Below the pieces are notes generated by a model. That model was not told where the DNA came from, searched no databases, and saw nothing but the letters and a program-made list of their open reading frames with translations. From contig NZ_CP072941.1 in the NCBI RefSeq assembly GCF_018069625.1, positions 4,030,001 to 4,094,000 of the forward strand: a stretch of 64,000 nucleotides of DNA. Direction: 5' to 3'. Positions within the stretch are counted from its first letter, which is position 1. Each line of letters begins with the position of its first letter. Shown one piece after another: positions 1 to 8,479 of the stretch. The position numbers and the translations under genes are program-made. This stretch comes from Streptomyces yatensis (GTDB lineage: Bacteria > Actinomycetota > Actinomycetes > Streptomycetales > Streptomycetaceae).

Positions 1-131
1 CGGTTCTCTTGACGTTGTCAGCATCACCAACCGGCGCGAACCATCACGGGTTGCGGTCGTGATGGCGAAAGGCCAGATCGCTCGGCCTCAATGTCATGGG
101 CTGGGCGGTCCACCGTCCCGGAGGCACCCCA

Positions 132-569
132 GTGAGCACGACTGCCACAAGAGCCAACGCAATCGGCATCCCCCGATACAGCGAGGCATACCGCTGCGAG
201 GAGGAGTCCTCACGTCGAGCTCGGCAATTGGTGATGGCGGCTCTCCACGCATGGGGCCTCGACACGCTTGCGGAGGACGCCGCCTTGATTACCGCAGAGC
301 TCGTCGCCAATGCGGTGCGGCACAGCGAAAGCCGCATGCTGCGAGTCAGCGTCGCTAGACCTGGCGAAGGACTCGTCCGTGTCGCCGTCGCGGACAAGTC
401 CCGTCAGCTGCCCGTCGTGCGAGATCCCACCCCGGAGGAGTCATCCGGCCGAGGGTTACTCCTCGTATCCGTCCTGGCCAGCCGCTGGAACACCGACCTG
501 CGGCGCTGGGGCAAGGTCGTCTGGGCCGAACTCGGCACCGATGGCATAGCGCGTGACGGTTCGACATGA
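132..569 (+). CDS. RsbW-like ATP-binding regulatory protein (HATPase_c)
   Basis: This 145-residue protein has the single-domain HATPase fold typical of anti-sigma factor or serine-kinase type regulators abundant in Streptomyces. The N box is visible as ELVANAVRHS at about residues 56-65 and the glycine-rich lid as GRGLLLV near residue 106; the G1 box is weak (VADKS). A GTG start at 132 is chosen because a GGAGG sequence lies about 8 bases upstream; an in-frame ATG at 96 has no such site. The gene is followed 56 bases later by a radical SAM gene, so it may regulate or be co-expressed with that set. The partner protein is unknown. Confidence is high for the fold and low for the role. Confidence 0.85.
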   Translation: MSTTATRANAIGIPRYSEAYRCEEESSRRARQLVMAALHAWGLDTLAEDAALITAELVANAVRHSESRMLRVSVARPGEGLVRVAVADKSRQLPVVRDPTPEESSGRGLLLVSVLASRWNTDLRRWGKVVWAELGTDGIARDGST

Positions 570-625
570 ACCACCTCCTCGGAACCACCTCCCACATCAA
601 CGAACGACGAAAGGGGCCATGACTT

Positions 626-1510
626 ATGGCAACGGCCATCAATGCAACGATTGCGAAGAAGAGCACCACTCAATTCCTGTGGCTGGACCTGACGCGCAAA
701 TGCCAACTCGCCTGCGGCCACTGCTTCAACAGCTCGGGCCCGGACGGAACGCACGGCACCATGACGCGTGAGGACTGGTTCGCCGTTCTCGACCAGGGGG
801 CCGGGTATGGCGTACGCCGTGTGCAGTTGATCGGAGGCGAGCCGACGATGCACCCGGACGGTCCGGCCATCGTCGAACGGGCGCTGTCCCTGGGCCTCGG
901 CGTCGAGGTCTACAGCAATCTCGTGCACGTCTCGGAGAAGTGGTGGGAACTGCTCGGGCGCGAGGGAGTCTCCGTGGCAACGTCGTACTACTCGGATCGG
1001 GCCGTTGAGCACAACGCGATGACCGGACGCCCCAGCCACACCCGCACCCTGACCAACATCAAGAAAGCCTTACGGCTCGGTATTACCCTGCGCGTCGGGA
1101 TCGTCGCCGCCTCCGAGGTACAGCGTGTCGAGGCGGCGCGGAGGGAGCTCGAAGCACTCGGGGTGAAGCGCATCGGCCTGGATCACGTGCGCCCCTTCGG
1201 GAGGGGAGGGCACGGGCAGGCCCCAGAGCCCTCCGGCCTGTGCGGACGATGCGGCATCGGCAAAGCTTCCGTCGACCCGGACGGCAACGTGTCCCCGTGC
1301 GTATTCTCCGCCGACACAATGGGCGTCGGAAACGTCCGGCGCTCCCCACTGGCCGCTATTCTCAGCGGTCCTGTCATGGCCGAAGCATGCGCGTCCATTC
1401 GTGGTGCGGTCGCGAAAGGTGGGGACGAGGACGACGAGGAATGCGACCCCGTCGGAGACGGGGAATGCTCCCCCGGATATCCGAGCAGCTCATGCAGCCC
1501 GAGGAACTGA
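626..1510 (+). CDS. Radical SAM protein with Cys-x-Pro repeat tail
   Basis: A 294-residue radical SAM enzyme. The iron-sulfur motif CX3CX2C is at C26, C30 and C33, followed by the GGEPT motif of the SAM-binding site (around residue 74). A shortened SPASM/twitch-like region with C206, C209 and C225 (CGRCG ... GNVSPC) suggests one auxiliary cluster. The last 25 residues are acidic and carry three C-[DS]-P motifs at C273, C281 and C290, then end in Arg-Asn. AAAGGGG about 9 bases upstream supports the ATG at 626. The stop overlaps the next start (TGATG). Radical SAM/SPASM enzymes often mature ribosomal peptides, but no separate precursor gene is seen, so the substrate is unknown. The tail could be a substrate-like segment or a metal site; that is inference. 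Confidence 0.85.
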   Translation: MATAINATIAKKSTTQFLWLDLTRKCQLACGHCFNSSGPDGTHGTMTREDWFAVLDQGAGYGVRRVQLIGGEPTMHPDGPAIVERALSLGLGVEVYSNLVHVSEKWWELLGREGVSVATSYYSDRAVEHNAMTGRPSHTRTLTNIKKALRLGITLRVGIVAASEVQRVEAARRELEALGVKRIGLDHVRPFGRGGHGQAPEPSGLCGRCGIGKASVDPDGNVSPCVFSADTMGVGNVRRSPLAAILSGPVMAEACASIRGAVAKGGDEDDEECDPVGDGECSPGYPSSSCSPRN

Positions 1511-2319
1511 TGGACAACGACTCGCCCCATACCGAAGCGCTGTGGGCGATGGTGCGCCCACACACCGGCGAACAACACGAGGTCCAACCCACCTCGCGGG
1601 GAAACGGCTCGAACGTCACCGCCATCGTCAGGTGTGAACACGGTCCGGTCTTCGTGAAAGCGTGCCGCAACCAGGCACGCGGCCGACGCGCCTCCATGGT
1701 CCGGGAGCGACTGATCAATCCCTTGGTGCGCGCCGTCTCGCCGAAGCTGTGGTGGCACGCCGAGGACGCGGAGTGGACCGCACTCGGCTTCGAGGTCCTG
1801 GAAGGACGATCGTCGGACTTCACACCGGACTCGCCCGACCTTCCTGCGGTGATCCACCTCCTCGACCGGATCGGGGGCCTCCGCCTGCCGGCTGAGGCAT
1901 ACGACTGGCCGGAGACCCGCTGGAACCGGTTCGCCGGCGATGGGGACGCCAAGCTGTTCGAAGGCGAGACGCTCCTCTTCACCGACGTCAACCCGGACAA
2001 CTTCATGATCGGGAAGGGGCGAGCCTGGGCGGTGGACTGGTCGTGGCCCACCCGCGGGGCTGGGTTCATCGACCCCGCGTGCCTCATCGTGCAGCTCATC
2101 GCGGCCGGACACTCCGCCGAGGAGGCCGAGGGATGGGCGTCTGGGTGCAGGGCGTGGATGAACGCGGACGCAACCGCCATCGACGCCTTCGCAGCGGCCA
2201 CCCTCCGTATGAGCGAGTCACATGCGGACCGGCACCCCGACACGGCCTGGTTGGCGGGCATGGCCGACGCAGCACGGGCGTGGGCTGCCCACCGAGGTGT
2301 GTCCGAGAGATCACGCTGA
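1510..2319 (+). CDS. Aminoglycoside phosphotransferase-family kinase-like protein
   Basis: A 269-residue protein of the APH/choline kinase fold. The catalytic loop reads TDVNPDN with D159 and N164, and a second metal-binding aspartate is D176 in VDWSW; the usual His before the catalytic Asp is replaced by Thr. The start at 1510 overlaps the radical SAM stop by one base and has GAGGA just upstream, so translation is coupled; an in-frame ATG at 1492 is less well placed. The tight coupling suggests that the kinase acts on the same product or partner as the radical SAM enzyme. It may also be a resistance-type kinase. The substrate cannot be told from sequence. Confidence 0.8.
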   Translation: MDNDSPHTEALWAMVRPHTGEQHEVQPTSRGNGSNVTAIVRCEHGPVFVKACRNQARGRRASMVRERLINPLVRAVSPKLWWHAEDAEWTALGFEVLEGRSSDFTPDSPDLPAVIHLLDRIGGLRLPAEAYDWPETRWNRFAGDGDAKLFEGETLLFTDVNPDNFMIGKGRAWAVDWSWPTRGAGFIDPACLIVQLIAAGHSAEEAEGWASGCRAWMNADATAIDAFAAATLRMSESHADRHPDTAWLAGMADAARAWAAHRGVSERSR

Positions 2320-2437
2320 TCGTGGGGGCGACGCGGGGCCGGTCCTGATGTCCGCCGGGTGGGCCCCGGATCTCCGCCGGGCGGGCCCCGGCGGCCGTTA
2401 CTCTCCTGACAGCAGCCGCCGAAGCGTAGGGACCGCG

Positions 2438-3934
2438 ATGGACGACGAACCGCTCGCCCCGGAGCCCCACCGCGTGGCACCCAGACCCGTTCGCCGCAGC
2501 TCACGGGTGCTGCCCGGCGTGCTGCTCCTGGCACTGTGCGCCACGGGCTGCACCGGTGGCTCCGGGGCGCAGGGCGCGGCCGAGGCGTCCGGTGCCGGAG
2601 CCGGCACCGCGGGGGTCGGTGACGCGCTCTTCCCCCGGCTCGGCAACGGCGGCTACGACGTGCGGAGCTACCGTCTCGCCCTCGACTACACACCCGCCTC
2701 CCGCCGTCTGAAGGGCACCGCCCGCATCACCGCCCGCACGGACCGGGCCCTGCGCTCCTTCCACCTCGACCTCGCCGGGCTGCGGGTGCGGAAGGCCACG
2801 GTGAACGGCCGCCCCGCCAAGGCCGCCCGCAGCGGCACCGAGCTGGTCCTCACGCCCGCCTCGGCCCTCCCCAAGGGCCGCACCTTCACGGCCACCGTCG
2901 TCTACGACGGCAAGCCGAAGACCCTCACCGGCGAGGACACCGGGAAGGAGGGATGGATCCGCACCGACGACGGCGCCGCGGCGCTCGGCGAGCCGACCGG
3001 CTCCATGACGTGGTTCCCCGGCAACCACCACCCCTCCGACAAGGCCGCCTACGACATCGCCGTCACCGTTCCCGAGGGCTACACCGCCGTCTCCAACGGA
3101 GAGCTGAAGGGCCGGCAGACCCGCGACCGCCGCACCACCTTCCGCTGGCACATGGGCGAGCCCATGGCGAGCTATCTGGCCACCGTCGCCATCGGCCGCT
3201 TCGACGTCCGCACCACGACCACCGGCAAGGGCCTGCCCGTCTACGTCGCCGTCGACCCCACCGAGGCCGACCGCGCCAAGAACATCACCGACCAGGTCGA
3301 CGACGTCATCACCTGGGAGACCCGCACCTTCGGCCCGTACCCCTTCTCCTCCACCGGCGCCGTCGTCGACCACCTCCCCGGCCTCGGCTACGCCCTGGAG
3401 ACCCAGACCAAGCCGTACTTCGACGCGGCCCCGGACAAGACGCTCGTCGTGCACGAACTCGCCCACCAGTGGTTCGGCGATTCGGTCACGCCCCGGGCCT
3501 GGAAGGACATGTGGCTCAACGAGGGCTTCGCGACGTACGCCGAGTGGCTGTGGGAGGAGGACCACGACGGCCGCACCGCCCAGCAGATCTTCGACGACTT
3601 CTACGACGGCACCGACGACGAGAGCGAAGGCATCTGGGACTTCCCGCCCGCCAACCCCCCGAGCGTCGCCAGCGTCTCCGACCCGCCCGTCTACGGCCGC
3701 GGCGCGATGGTGCTCCACCAGCTCCGCCGGACCGTCGGCGACAAGACCTTCTTCTCCATCCTCCGCACGTGGCTGAAGGACCACCGGCACGGCAACGCGG
3801 ACACGAAGCAGTTCATCTCGCTGTGCGAACGCAAGTCGGGGAAGGACCTGACCCGCCTCTTCGACGTCTGGCTGTACGGCAAGGGCAAGCCGGAGAATCG
3901 CTACGACCGGCCCGGTCGGGGCTCCAGTCAGTAG
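2438..3934 (+). CDS. M1-family zinc metallopeptidase lipoprotein
   Basis: A 498-residue aminopeptidase N-like protein. The zinc site is HELAHQWFG (H339, E340, H343), with the third ligand E362 in [11 protein letters not shown] exactly 19 residues after the second histidine, and the probable catalytic tyrosine Y419 in VYGRGAM. The N-terminus has a basic stretch, a hydrophobic core and a lipobox-like ATGC near residue 37, so it is probably anchored outside the membrane as a lipoprotein. The ATG at 2438 is preceded by AGGGA. It lacks the large C-terminal ERAP1-like domain of classical PepN, like other short secreted actinobacterial M1 enzymes. Its end overlaps the convergent yoeB end by 7 bases. 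Confidence 0.92.
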   Translation: MDDEPLAPEPHRVAPRPVRRSSRVLPGVLLLALCATGCTGGSGAQGAAEASGAGAGTAGVGDALFPRLGNGGYDVRSYRLALDYTPASRRLKGTARITARTDRALRSFHLDLAGLRVRKATVNGRPAKAARSGTELVLTPASALPKGRTFTATVVYDGKPKTLTGEDTGKEGWIRTDDGAAALGEPTGSMTWFPGNHHPSDKAAYDIAVTVPEGYTAVSNGELKGRQTRDRRTTFRWHMGEPMASYLATVAIGRFDVRTTTTGKGLPVYVAVDPTEADRAKNITDQVDDVITWETRTFGPYPFSSTGAVVDHLPGLGYALETQTKPYFDAAPDKTLVVHELAHQWFGDSVTPRAWKDMWLNEGFATYAEWLWEEDHDGRTAQQIFDDFYDGTDDESEGIWDFPPANPPSVASVSDPPVYGRGAMVLHQLRRTVGDKTFFSILRTWLKDHRHGNADTKQFISLCERKSGKDLTRLFDVWLYGKGKPENRYDRPGRGSSQ

Positions 3935-4182
3935 TGGTAGCGAGCCGCGAGGATCACGATCTCCTTGTCCGTGACCAGGTAGACCAAGCGGTGCTCGTCG
4001 TCGATCCGCCTCGACCAGGCTCCGGGCAAGTGGTACTTCAACGGCTCGGGCTTGCCGATCCCCGCGAAGGGGTCGCACTTGACGTCCTCGATGAGCCTGT
4101 TGATCCGAGCCAGCATCTTGCGATCGTTCTTGAGCCAGGACGTGTAGTCCTCCCAGCCCTGATCCTCGAAGACAAGCCTCAC
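3928..4182 (-). CDS. yoeB: Txe/YoeB-family mRNA interferase toxin
   Basis: An 84-residue RelE-superfamily toxin of the YoeB type. Members cut mRNA at the ribosomal A site and are neutralised by YefM. Family hallmarks are seen: the N-terminal [12 protein letters not shown], the [12 protein letters not shown] segment, and the C-terminal HRLVYLV ... ILAARYHY that carries the catalytic tyrosine/histidine pair. Its ATG overlaps the antitoxin stop by four bases. It appears intact. It ends inside the last codons of the convergent peptidase gene. Confidence 0.95.
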   Translation of the reverse strand: MRLVFEDQGWEDYTSWLKNDRKMLARINRLIEDVKCDPFAGIGKPEPLKYHLPGAWSRRIDDEHRLVYLVTDKEIVILAARYHY

Positions 4183-4463
4183 GCGGGACCCTCGCCGGCC
4201 GCATCCGGCGAGTCGGGGTCGATCAGCTCGCGCTCCGACACGTTGATGTTGTCCAGCGCGTTCTCGTACGCCTTGAGCAGTCGGCGTGCGTTGGCCGGCG
4301 AGCGCAACAGGTACGAGCCCTCGCGCAGCGCCGCGTAGTCCTCGGCCGAGACAAGCACGGCGTTGCCATGCTTGGAGACGATCTCGATTGCCTCGTGATC
4401 GTCGTTGACCTTCTTGATCAGCGGAAAGAGAGCCTTGCGGGCTTCGCTCGCAGTTATCGACAT
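4179..4463 (-). CDS. yefM: YefM/Phd-family antitoxin
   Basis: A 94-residue YefM antitoxin that binds and blocks YoeB and represses the operon. The family opening [20 protein letters not shown] is followed by the conserved [16 protein letters not shown] segment; the C-terminal tail is acidic and would wrap the toxin. The ATG at 4463 is preferred over an upstream in-frame ATG because it starts at the family N-terminus and has AAAGGG upstream. The gene comes first in the operon and overlaps yoeB by four bases, the usual arrangement for excess antitoxin. Confidence 0.95.
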   Translation of the reverse strand: MSITASEARKALFPLIKKVNDDHEAIEIVSKHGNAVLVSAEDYAALREGSYLLRSPANARRLLKAYENALDNINVSERELIDPDSPDAAGEGPA

Positions 4464-4480
4464 GACCTGACCCTTTCCGA

Positions 4481-4506
4481 GAGTGGTACTGAATAACGTA
4501 CCACTC
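4481..4506. promoter_or_regulatory. Palindromic operator of the yefM-yoeB operon
   Basis: Two perfect 9-base arms, GAGTGGTAC (4481-4489) and GTACCACTC (4498-4506), flank an 8-base spacer 18 bases upstream of the yefM start. YefM-type repressors are known to bind palindromes upstream of their own operon, so this is the likely autoregulatory site. Assignment is from position and symmetry only. Confidence 0.6.
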
Positions 4507-4577
4507 CCGTCCTGGCGCCGCCCCGGCACGGTGGAGGCATCCCCGTCAGGGGGCTCAGGCGCCCCCTCGGCCCGACG

Positions 4578-5465
4578 TCAGGACACCCCCGCCGCATCCG
4601 CCCCCGCCCCCACCACGCCGGTCGTTCTCGGCGGAACCCTCAGCGCCGCGGCCACGAATGAGGCGAGCAGCGGGCGGCGGTCCTGTTCGTTCCAGGCGAG
4701 GACGAGGCGGCTGGGCGGGGCGTCGGATACCGGTACACCGACCAGGCCGGGCGGGAGCGGGTCGACGAGCGAGCGGGGAAGGACCCCGATCATCCGGCTC
4801 ACTTTGATCATCTGGAGCAGCTGGACCACGTCGGCGACCTCCGGACCGGTGCCGTCGCCCCCGGGCACGCCCTTCCAGCGCGGCAGCGTCTCACCCTCCA
4901 GGTCGGCCATCCGTACCGAAGCGAGCCCGGCCAGGCGGTGTGTGGTGGGGACGATGGCCACCCGCTCCTCGGCGTGGAGGGTTTCGTGGTCCAGGCCGTG
5001 GAGATCGTCGAACGGTACGTAGAGCAGGCCGACGTCGGCGCGGCCGTCGAGCAGGAAGTCGGTGCGGTCGGCGGGGCCGCTGAAGAGGATGTCGACGCGG
5101 CGGGCATCGGGCTGGTGGGAGTACTCGGCCAGGATCCCGGACAGCAGACCGGCGTCGCCGCCGGGCTTGAGTACGAGCCGCAGGTGGGCCTGGGTGTCGA
5201 CGGCGCGCCGGGCGCTGCGGACGGCGGCGGCGACCGCGTTGAGCGCGTGCCGTCCGTGCTCCTGCAACGCTTCCCCGGCCGGTGTGAGTTCGACGTGCCG
5301 GCTGGAGCGGAGGAACAGCGGGACGCCGAGCCGGGTCTCGATCCGCCGGATCGCCTTCGACAGCGCCGGCTGGGCGATCGAGAGCCGGGCGGCGGCCCGG
5401 CCGAAGTGCAGCTCGTCGGCGACGGCGACGAAGTACTCGAGCTCGCGGGTCTCCAGTTCAACCAT
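4578..5465 (-). CDS. LysR-family transcriptional regulator
   Basis: A 295-residue LysR-type regulator. The N-terminal winged helix-turn-helix covers about residues 1-62 (FVAVADELHFGRAAARL ... LSKAIRRIE), and the rest is a periplasmic-binding-protein-like effector domain. It is divergent from the small gene at 5536 with only 70 bases between starts, and a dyad in that gap fits a LysR site. The neighbours (dehydrogenase, aromatic-acid-type transporter and amidohydrolase remnant) suggest that it senses an aromatic or related acid. The inducer is inferred only. Confidence 0.93.
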   Translation of the reverse strand: MVELETRELEYFVAVADELHFGRAAARLSIAQPALSKAIRRIETRLGVPLFLRSSRHVELTPAGEALQEHGRHALNAVAAAVRSARRAVDTQAHLRLVLKPGGDAGLLSGILAEYSHQPDARRVDILFSGPADRTDFLLDGRADVGLLYVPFDDLHGLDHETLHAEERVAIVPTTHRLAGLASVRMADLEGETLPRWKGVPGGDGTGPEVADVVQLLQMIKVSRMIGVLPRSLVDPLPPGLVGVPVSDAPPSRLVLAWNEQDRRPLLASFVAAALRVPPRTTGVVGAGADAAGVS

Positions 5466-5505
5466 GCCTGTAGGTTATCGCCGGATTCCATGCTGATCTT
5501 GGACA

Positions 5506-5526
5506 CTTGCGGCAAGCGGTCGCAAG
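5506..5526. promoter_or_regulatory. Probable LysR-binding dyad
   Basis: CTTGCG (5506-5511) and CGCAAG (5521-5526) form a perfect inverted repeat with a 9-base spacer in the gap between the lysR gene and the divergent gene at 5536. Spacing and position match the classical LysR T-N11-A type site. It lies only 10 bases before the downstream start codon, where no clear ribosome binding site is visible. Confidence 0.5.
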
Positions 5527-5535
5527 AATTGCCAC

Positions 5536-5853
5536 ATGATCCAGCACACGATGATCGTCTCCTTCGATCAGCCGCTGCCCGATACGGAACTCGACCAATA
5601 CCTCGGGGATATCGAACGAGCCATGCTCGACACCGGCTTCGTGGAGTCGGTCGCGGCCCGCCGCCACCTTCCCGTCCCCGGCGAGGAGGCCATTCCCGCG
5701 CTGATCGCGACCGCGATCGTGCAGTTCTCCGTGGCCGACATCGACGCCCTGGCGAAGGGGTTCGCCGCGCCCGGCCTCCACGAGGTCATCCACCGCTGGC
5801 AGTCACGGCACCCGTACAAGGTCGCCTGGGCCAACCACGAGCCGCTCGCATGA
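5536..5853 (+). CDS. Small conserved-type protein of unknown function
   Basis: A 105-residue soluble protein with no signal peptide or membrane segment. The pattern of strands and helices (TMIVSFDQPLPDTELDQYL ... ALIATAIVQFSVADIDAL) recalls ferredoxin-like small domains such as Dabb or EthD proteins that sit next to catabolic genes, but I do not recognise a family signature. It is the first gene after the LysR dyad and overlaps the dehydrogenase start by four bases, so it is probably part of the LysR-controlled operon. Confidence 0.75.
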   Translation: MIQHTMIVSFDQPLPDTELDQYLGDIERAMLDTGFVESVAARRHLPVPGEEAIPALIATAIVQFSVADIDALAKGFAAPGLHEVIHRWQSRHPYKVAWANHEPLA

Positions 5854-6602
5854 GCGCCGCGCCCCGGAAGGTGGGACTGGTCACCGGCGCGGGCAGTGGG
5901 ATCGGCCGCGCGGCGGCGCTGGAGTTCGCAAGGTGCGGAGCCGCGGTCGCCGTGCTCGACATCGACGAGAGCACCGCTGCCGAGACCACCGAGATGATCA
6001 GGGCGGACGGTGGGGAGGCGCTGGCCGTCCCCGTCGACATCGGCGACGAACACTCCGTGCGGGCGGCCGTCGAGCGTACGGTCGCGGAGTACGGGGGCCT
6101 CGACTTCGCCGTGAACAACGCCGGTTTGGCCTCCCATCACCGGCAGCTCGAGCAGATGACTCTGGACGAGTTCGAGCGGGTGGTTCATGTCAATCTGGCC
6201 GGAACCTTTCTGTGCATGAAGTACGAACTGCCCGCACTGCGCCGCCGCGAGGGCGGCGCGATCGTCAACATCGCCTCCAACGGCGGCTTGTACGCGATCC
6301 CGACCGCCCCCGCCTACGTGGCCGCCAAGCACGGCGTCGTCGGGCTCACCAAGGTCGCCGCGGTCGACTACGCGCCGGACCGCATCCGGGTCAACGCCGT
6401 CTGCCCCGGCCCGACCCGCACGCCCGGGTTCGAGCGGGTGGCGGCCGGTACGGACCTGATCGCCATGCAGGAGGCGATCACGCCGCTCGGCCGGATGGCC
6501 ACCCCGGAGGAGGCCGCGGCCGCCGCCGTCTGGCTCTGCTCGGACGCCGCGTCCTACGTCACCGGCATCGCCCTGTCGGTCGACGGCGGACGGCGGGCCT
6601 GA
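5850..6602 (+). CDS. SDR-family NAD(P)-dependent oxidoreductase
   Basis: A 250-residue classical short-chain dehydrogenase. The cofactor motif is TGAGSGIG near the N-terminus, an acidic residue after beta-2 (VLDID) favours NAD, and NNAG, the serine in NIASNGG and the YVAAK catalytic motif are all present. The C-terminal SVDGGRRA is typical. It overlaps the upstream gene by four bases (ATGA) and is followed by a transporter gene, so it is likely a catabolic alcohol or dihydrodiol dehydrogenase. The substrate is not evident. Confidence 0.93.
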   Translation: MSAAPRKVGLVTGAGSGIGRAAALEFARCGAAVAVLDIDESTAAETTEMIRADGGEALAVPVDIGDEHSVRAAVERTVAEYGGLDFAVNNAGLASHHRQLEQMTLDEFERVVHVNLAGTFLCMKYELPALRRREGGAIVNIASNGGLYAIPTAPAYVAAKHGVVGLTKVAAVDYAPDRIRVNAVCPGPTRTPGFERVAAGTDLIAMQEAITPLGRMATPEEAAAAAVWLCSDAASYVTGIALSVDGGRRA

Positions 6603-6765
6603 GGAATCCGCCACGCGGGGGGACCGGCCCCTCCTGCGTCACCTCACCCCCGGCCCTCCGTCGCCCGTGCTTCTGCGGAGCCGGGTGCGGAGGGGCCGGG
6701 CTGTCGGGGCTCGAGTCAGCGAATCGCGCTCGGGCCCCGGCGTTCAGACGAACGGAATCGGATCA

Positions 6766-8097
6766 TTGAGCACACCCGCGTTCCCCCACACGGGCGGGAA
6801 ACCGCCCCGGAGCCTGTCCACGCCGACCGGCACCGCACTCGCCGTCGGCCTGGCGGTGATGACACTGGAAGGCTTCGATCTCGTCGCCTTCGGCGCGACC
6901 ACACCCCTGCTGCTCGACTACCGGCCCTGGGACCTCACGGTCGCCCTGGTCGGCCTGCTGGGCAGCCTCACGCCGATCGGTATGCTTGTCGGCTCCCTGC
7001 TGGTCGGCCAGTTCACCGACCGGTTCGGCCGGCGCCGGACGACCCTGGTCAGTGCCGCGCTCGTCAGCGCCGGGATGTTCGCCTGCGCCGCGGCACCCCT
7101 GCCGTCCCTGTTCGGTGCGGGCCGTTTCGTCGTCGGGCTCGGCGCCGGTGCGATCTACCCGGCGATGGCCCCGCTGATCTTCGAACTCGCCCCTGACGGA
7201 CGGAAGAATCTGTACTCGGGGATCGTGCAGTGCGGAACGCCCATCGGCGGCGCGTTCGCGGCCCTCGCCGCCAACACCTTGCTGAGCGGGCACGGTTTTC
7301 CTGCGGAGTATCTGGTCGGCGGGTTCGCCGGTCTGCTCGTGCTGCCCATGGCCTACGCCTGGCTGCCCGAGTCCACGGAATACCAGCGGGCGGTGACCAC
7401 GTCGGCCCCGGCCCCCGGCAGCCGCGGTGTACGGCTGGTGCTGAAGCCGCCCTACCTCACCACCACACTGCTGTTCTGCGCCATGGCGGCCCTTTCGTTC
7501 CTGCTCATCTTCGGCATGAACACCTGGCTGCCGGAGCTGATGAGGACCGCGGACTATCCGCTGGGGTCCTCGCAGACCTTCCTCGTCCTGTTGAATCTCG
7601 GCGCCACCGTCGGCGGACTCGCCATGGCACTGCTGGCCGACCGTGCCGGGTCGAAGGGAGCGGTCACCGCCAGTTTCGCCCTCGGAGCCGCCGCGATCGT
7701 CGGCATGAGCGCCCAGCTGCCGCTGCCGGTGCTCTACGGCATCGTGATCCTCGGCGGCTGCGGCGCGGTCGGCGTCCAGGGGCTGCTCAATGTGTACATT
7801 GCCCGCACGTATCCGGTGACAGCGCGGGCCAGCGCGGTGGGCGTCGCGCTCGGAGTGGGCCGCATCGGCGCGATCGCCGGCCCCACGCTCGGCGGCTGGC
7901 TCCTCGCGGCCGACCTGGCACCCCGGTGGAACTTCATCCTCTTCGCCGTCCCCGCCGTCCTCGGCGCGGTCCTCGCCCAGGCGGCCGGCGGACGAACGCC
8001 CCACGGTCGCGGACGAATGCGACGAACGCCCCGCGACCATGGCCGTACCGCTCCCGCGCCGCGCGCCCAGCAGTCAACGGCCGGACGGACACCATGA
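6766..8097 (+). CDS. MFS transporter, aromatic acid:H+ symporter type
   Basis: About 443 residues with twelve predicted membrane helices. The TM1 signature TLEGFDLVAFG and the loop motif GQFTDRFGRRR fit the AAHS subfamily that imports benzoate- or hydroxybenzoate-like acids. A TTG start at 6766 is the best guess because upstream codons do not look protein-like; confidence in the start is modest. The last 40 residues are arginine/proline-rich and unlike a transporter terminus, and the gene ends directly on the broken amidohydrolase, so the natural 3' end may have been replaced by a deletion. Confidence 0.85.
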   Translation: MSTPAFPHTGGKPPRSLSTPTGTALAVGLAVMTLEGFDLVAFGATTPLLLDYRPWDLTVALVGLLGSLTPIGMLVGSLLVGQFTDRFGRRRTTLVSAALVSAGMFACAAAPLPSLFGAGRFVVGLGAGAIYPAMAPLIFELAPDGRKNLYSGIVQCGTPIGGAFAALAANTLLSGHGFPAEYLVGGFAGLLVLPMAYAWLPESTEYQRAVTTSAPAPGSRGVRLVLKPPYLTTTLLFCAMAALSFLLIFGMNTWLPELMRTADYPLGSSQTFLVLLNLGATVGGLAMALLADRAGSKGAVTASFALGAAAIVGMSAQLPLPVLYGIVILGGCGAVGVQGLLNVYIARTYPVTARASAVGVALGVGRIGAIAGPTLGGWLLAADLAPRWNFILFAVPAVLGAVLAQAAGGRTPHGRGRMRRTPRDHGRTAPAPRAQQSTAGRTP

Positions 8098-8367
8098 ACT
8101 GGGCTTCAGGGGCGCCCTGGTCAACGACCACACCCACGGCCGATACCTCGACGATCCCGCCTACGACGAGCTGTGGAGCGCGCTGGAAGAGCTCCAGGTG
8201 CCGTTGTACCTCCACCCCGGCTCGCTGCCTACGACGATTGGCACGTCATGCGCGGGCGGCCCGAGATGTACGGGGCCGGCTGGAGCTGGCAGGCCGGGAC
8301 CGGCGGCCACGCCATGCGGCTGATCTATGCCGGAGCCTTCGACCGGCACCCCACCGCCACCCTGATC
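8096..8367 (+). pseudogene. Amidohydrolase-2 (resorcylate decarboxylase-like) remnant
   Basis: Two reading frames together match the middle of an amidohydrolase-2 protein of the gamma-resorcylate/2,3-dihydroxybenzoate decarboxylase type. Frame one (8096 to about 8226) reads LGFRGALVNDHTHGRYLDD ... LHP, including a metal-ligand-type His; frame two (about 8227-8367) continues with ETGTHALRL-like AGTGGHAMRLIYAGAFDRHP. One frameshift separates them, and both ends of the gene are missing. It supports the view that the upstream dehydrogenase and transporter once served aromatic acid breakdown. Confidence 0.65.
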
Positions 8368-8479
8368 ACGGAAAGTCTTTGGACCGTCCTGGTCGCCGGT
8401 GTACCGAACGGCCCCCGTTGGACTATGGCTGCCATCCTCCTTGCCACAATCATGGTCGCGTCGGACCAGGAGGACAGCG

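Noticed and set aside
1..131. A TTGACG sequence at 9-14 as promoter of the first gene
   Set aside because: No -10 box follows at 16-18 bases.
619..771. A 50-codon ORF starting seven bases before the radical SAM start, as a possible precursor peptide
   Set aside because: It overlaps the enzyme out of frame, the ribosome site fits the enzyme ATG better, and the residues look like a shadow of the enzyme coding sequence.
2499..4204. Long leftward open frame opposite the M1 peptidase
   Set aside because: It is a GC-bias shadow of the peptidase coding strand; motifs are all in the rightward frame.
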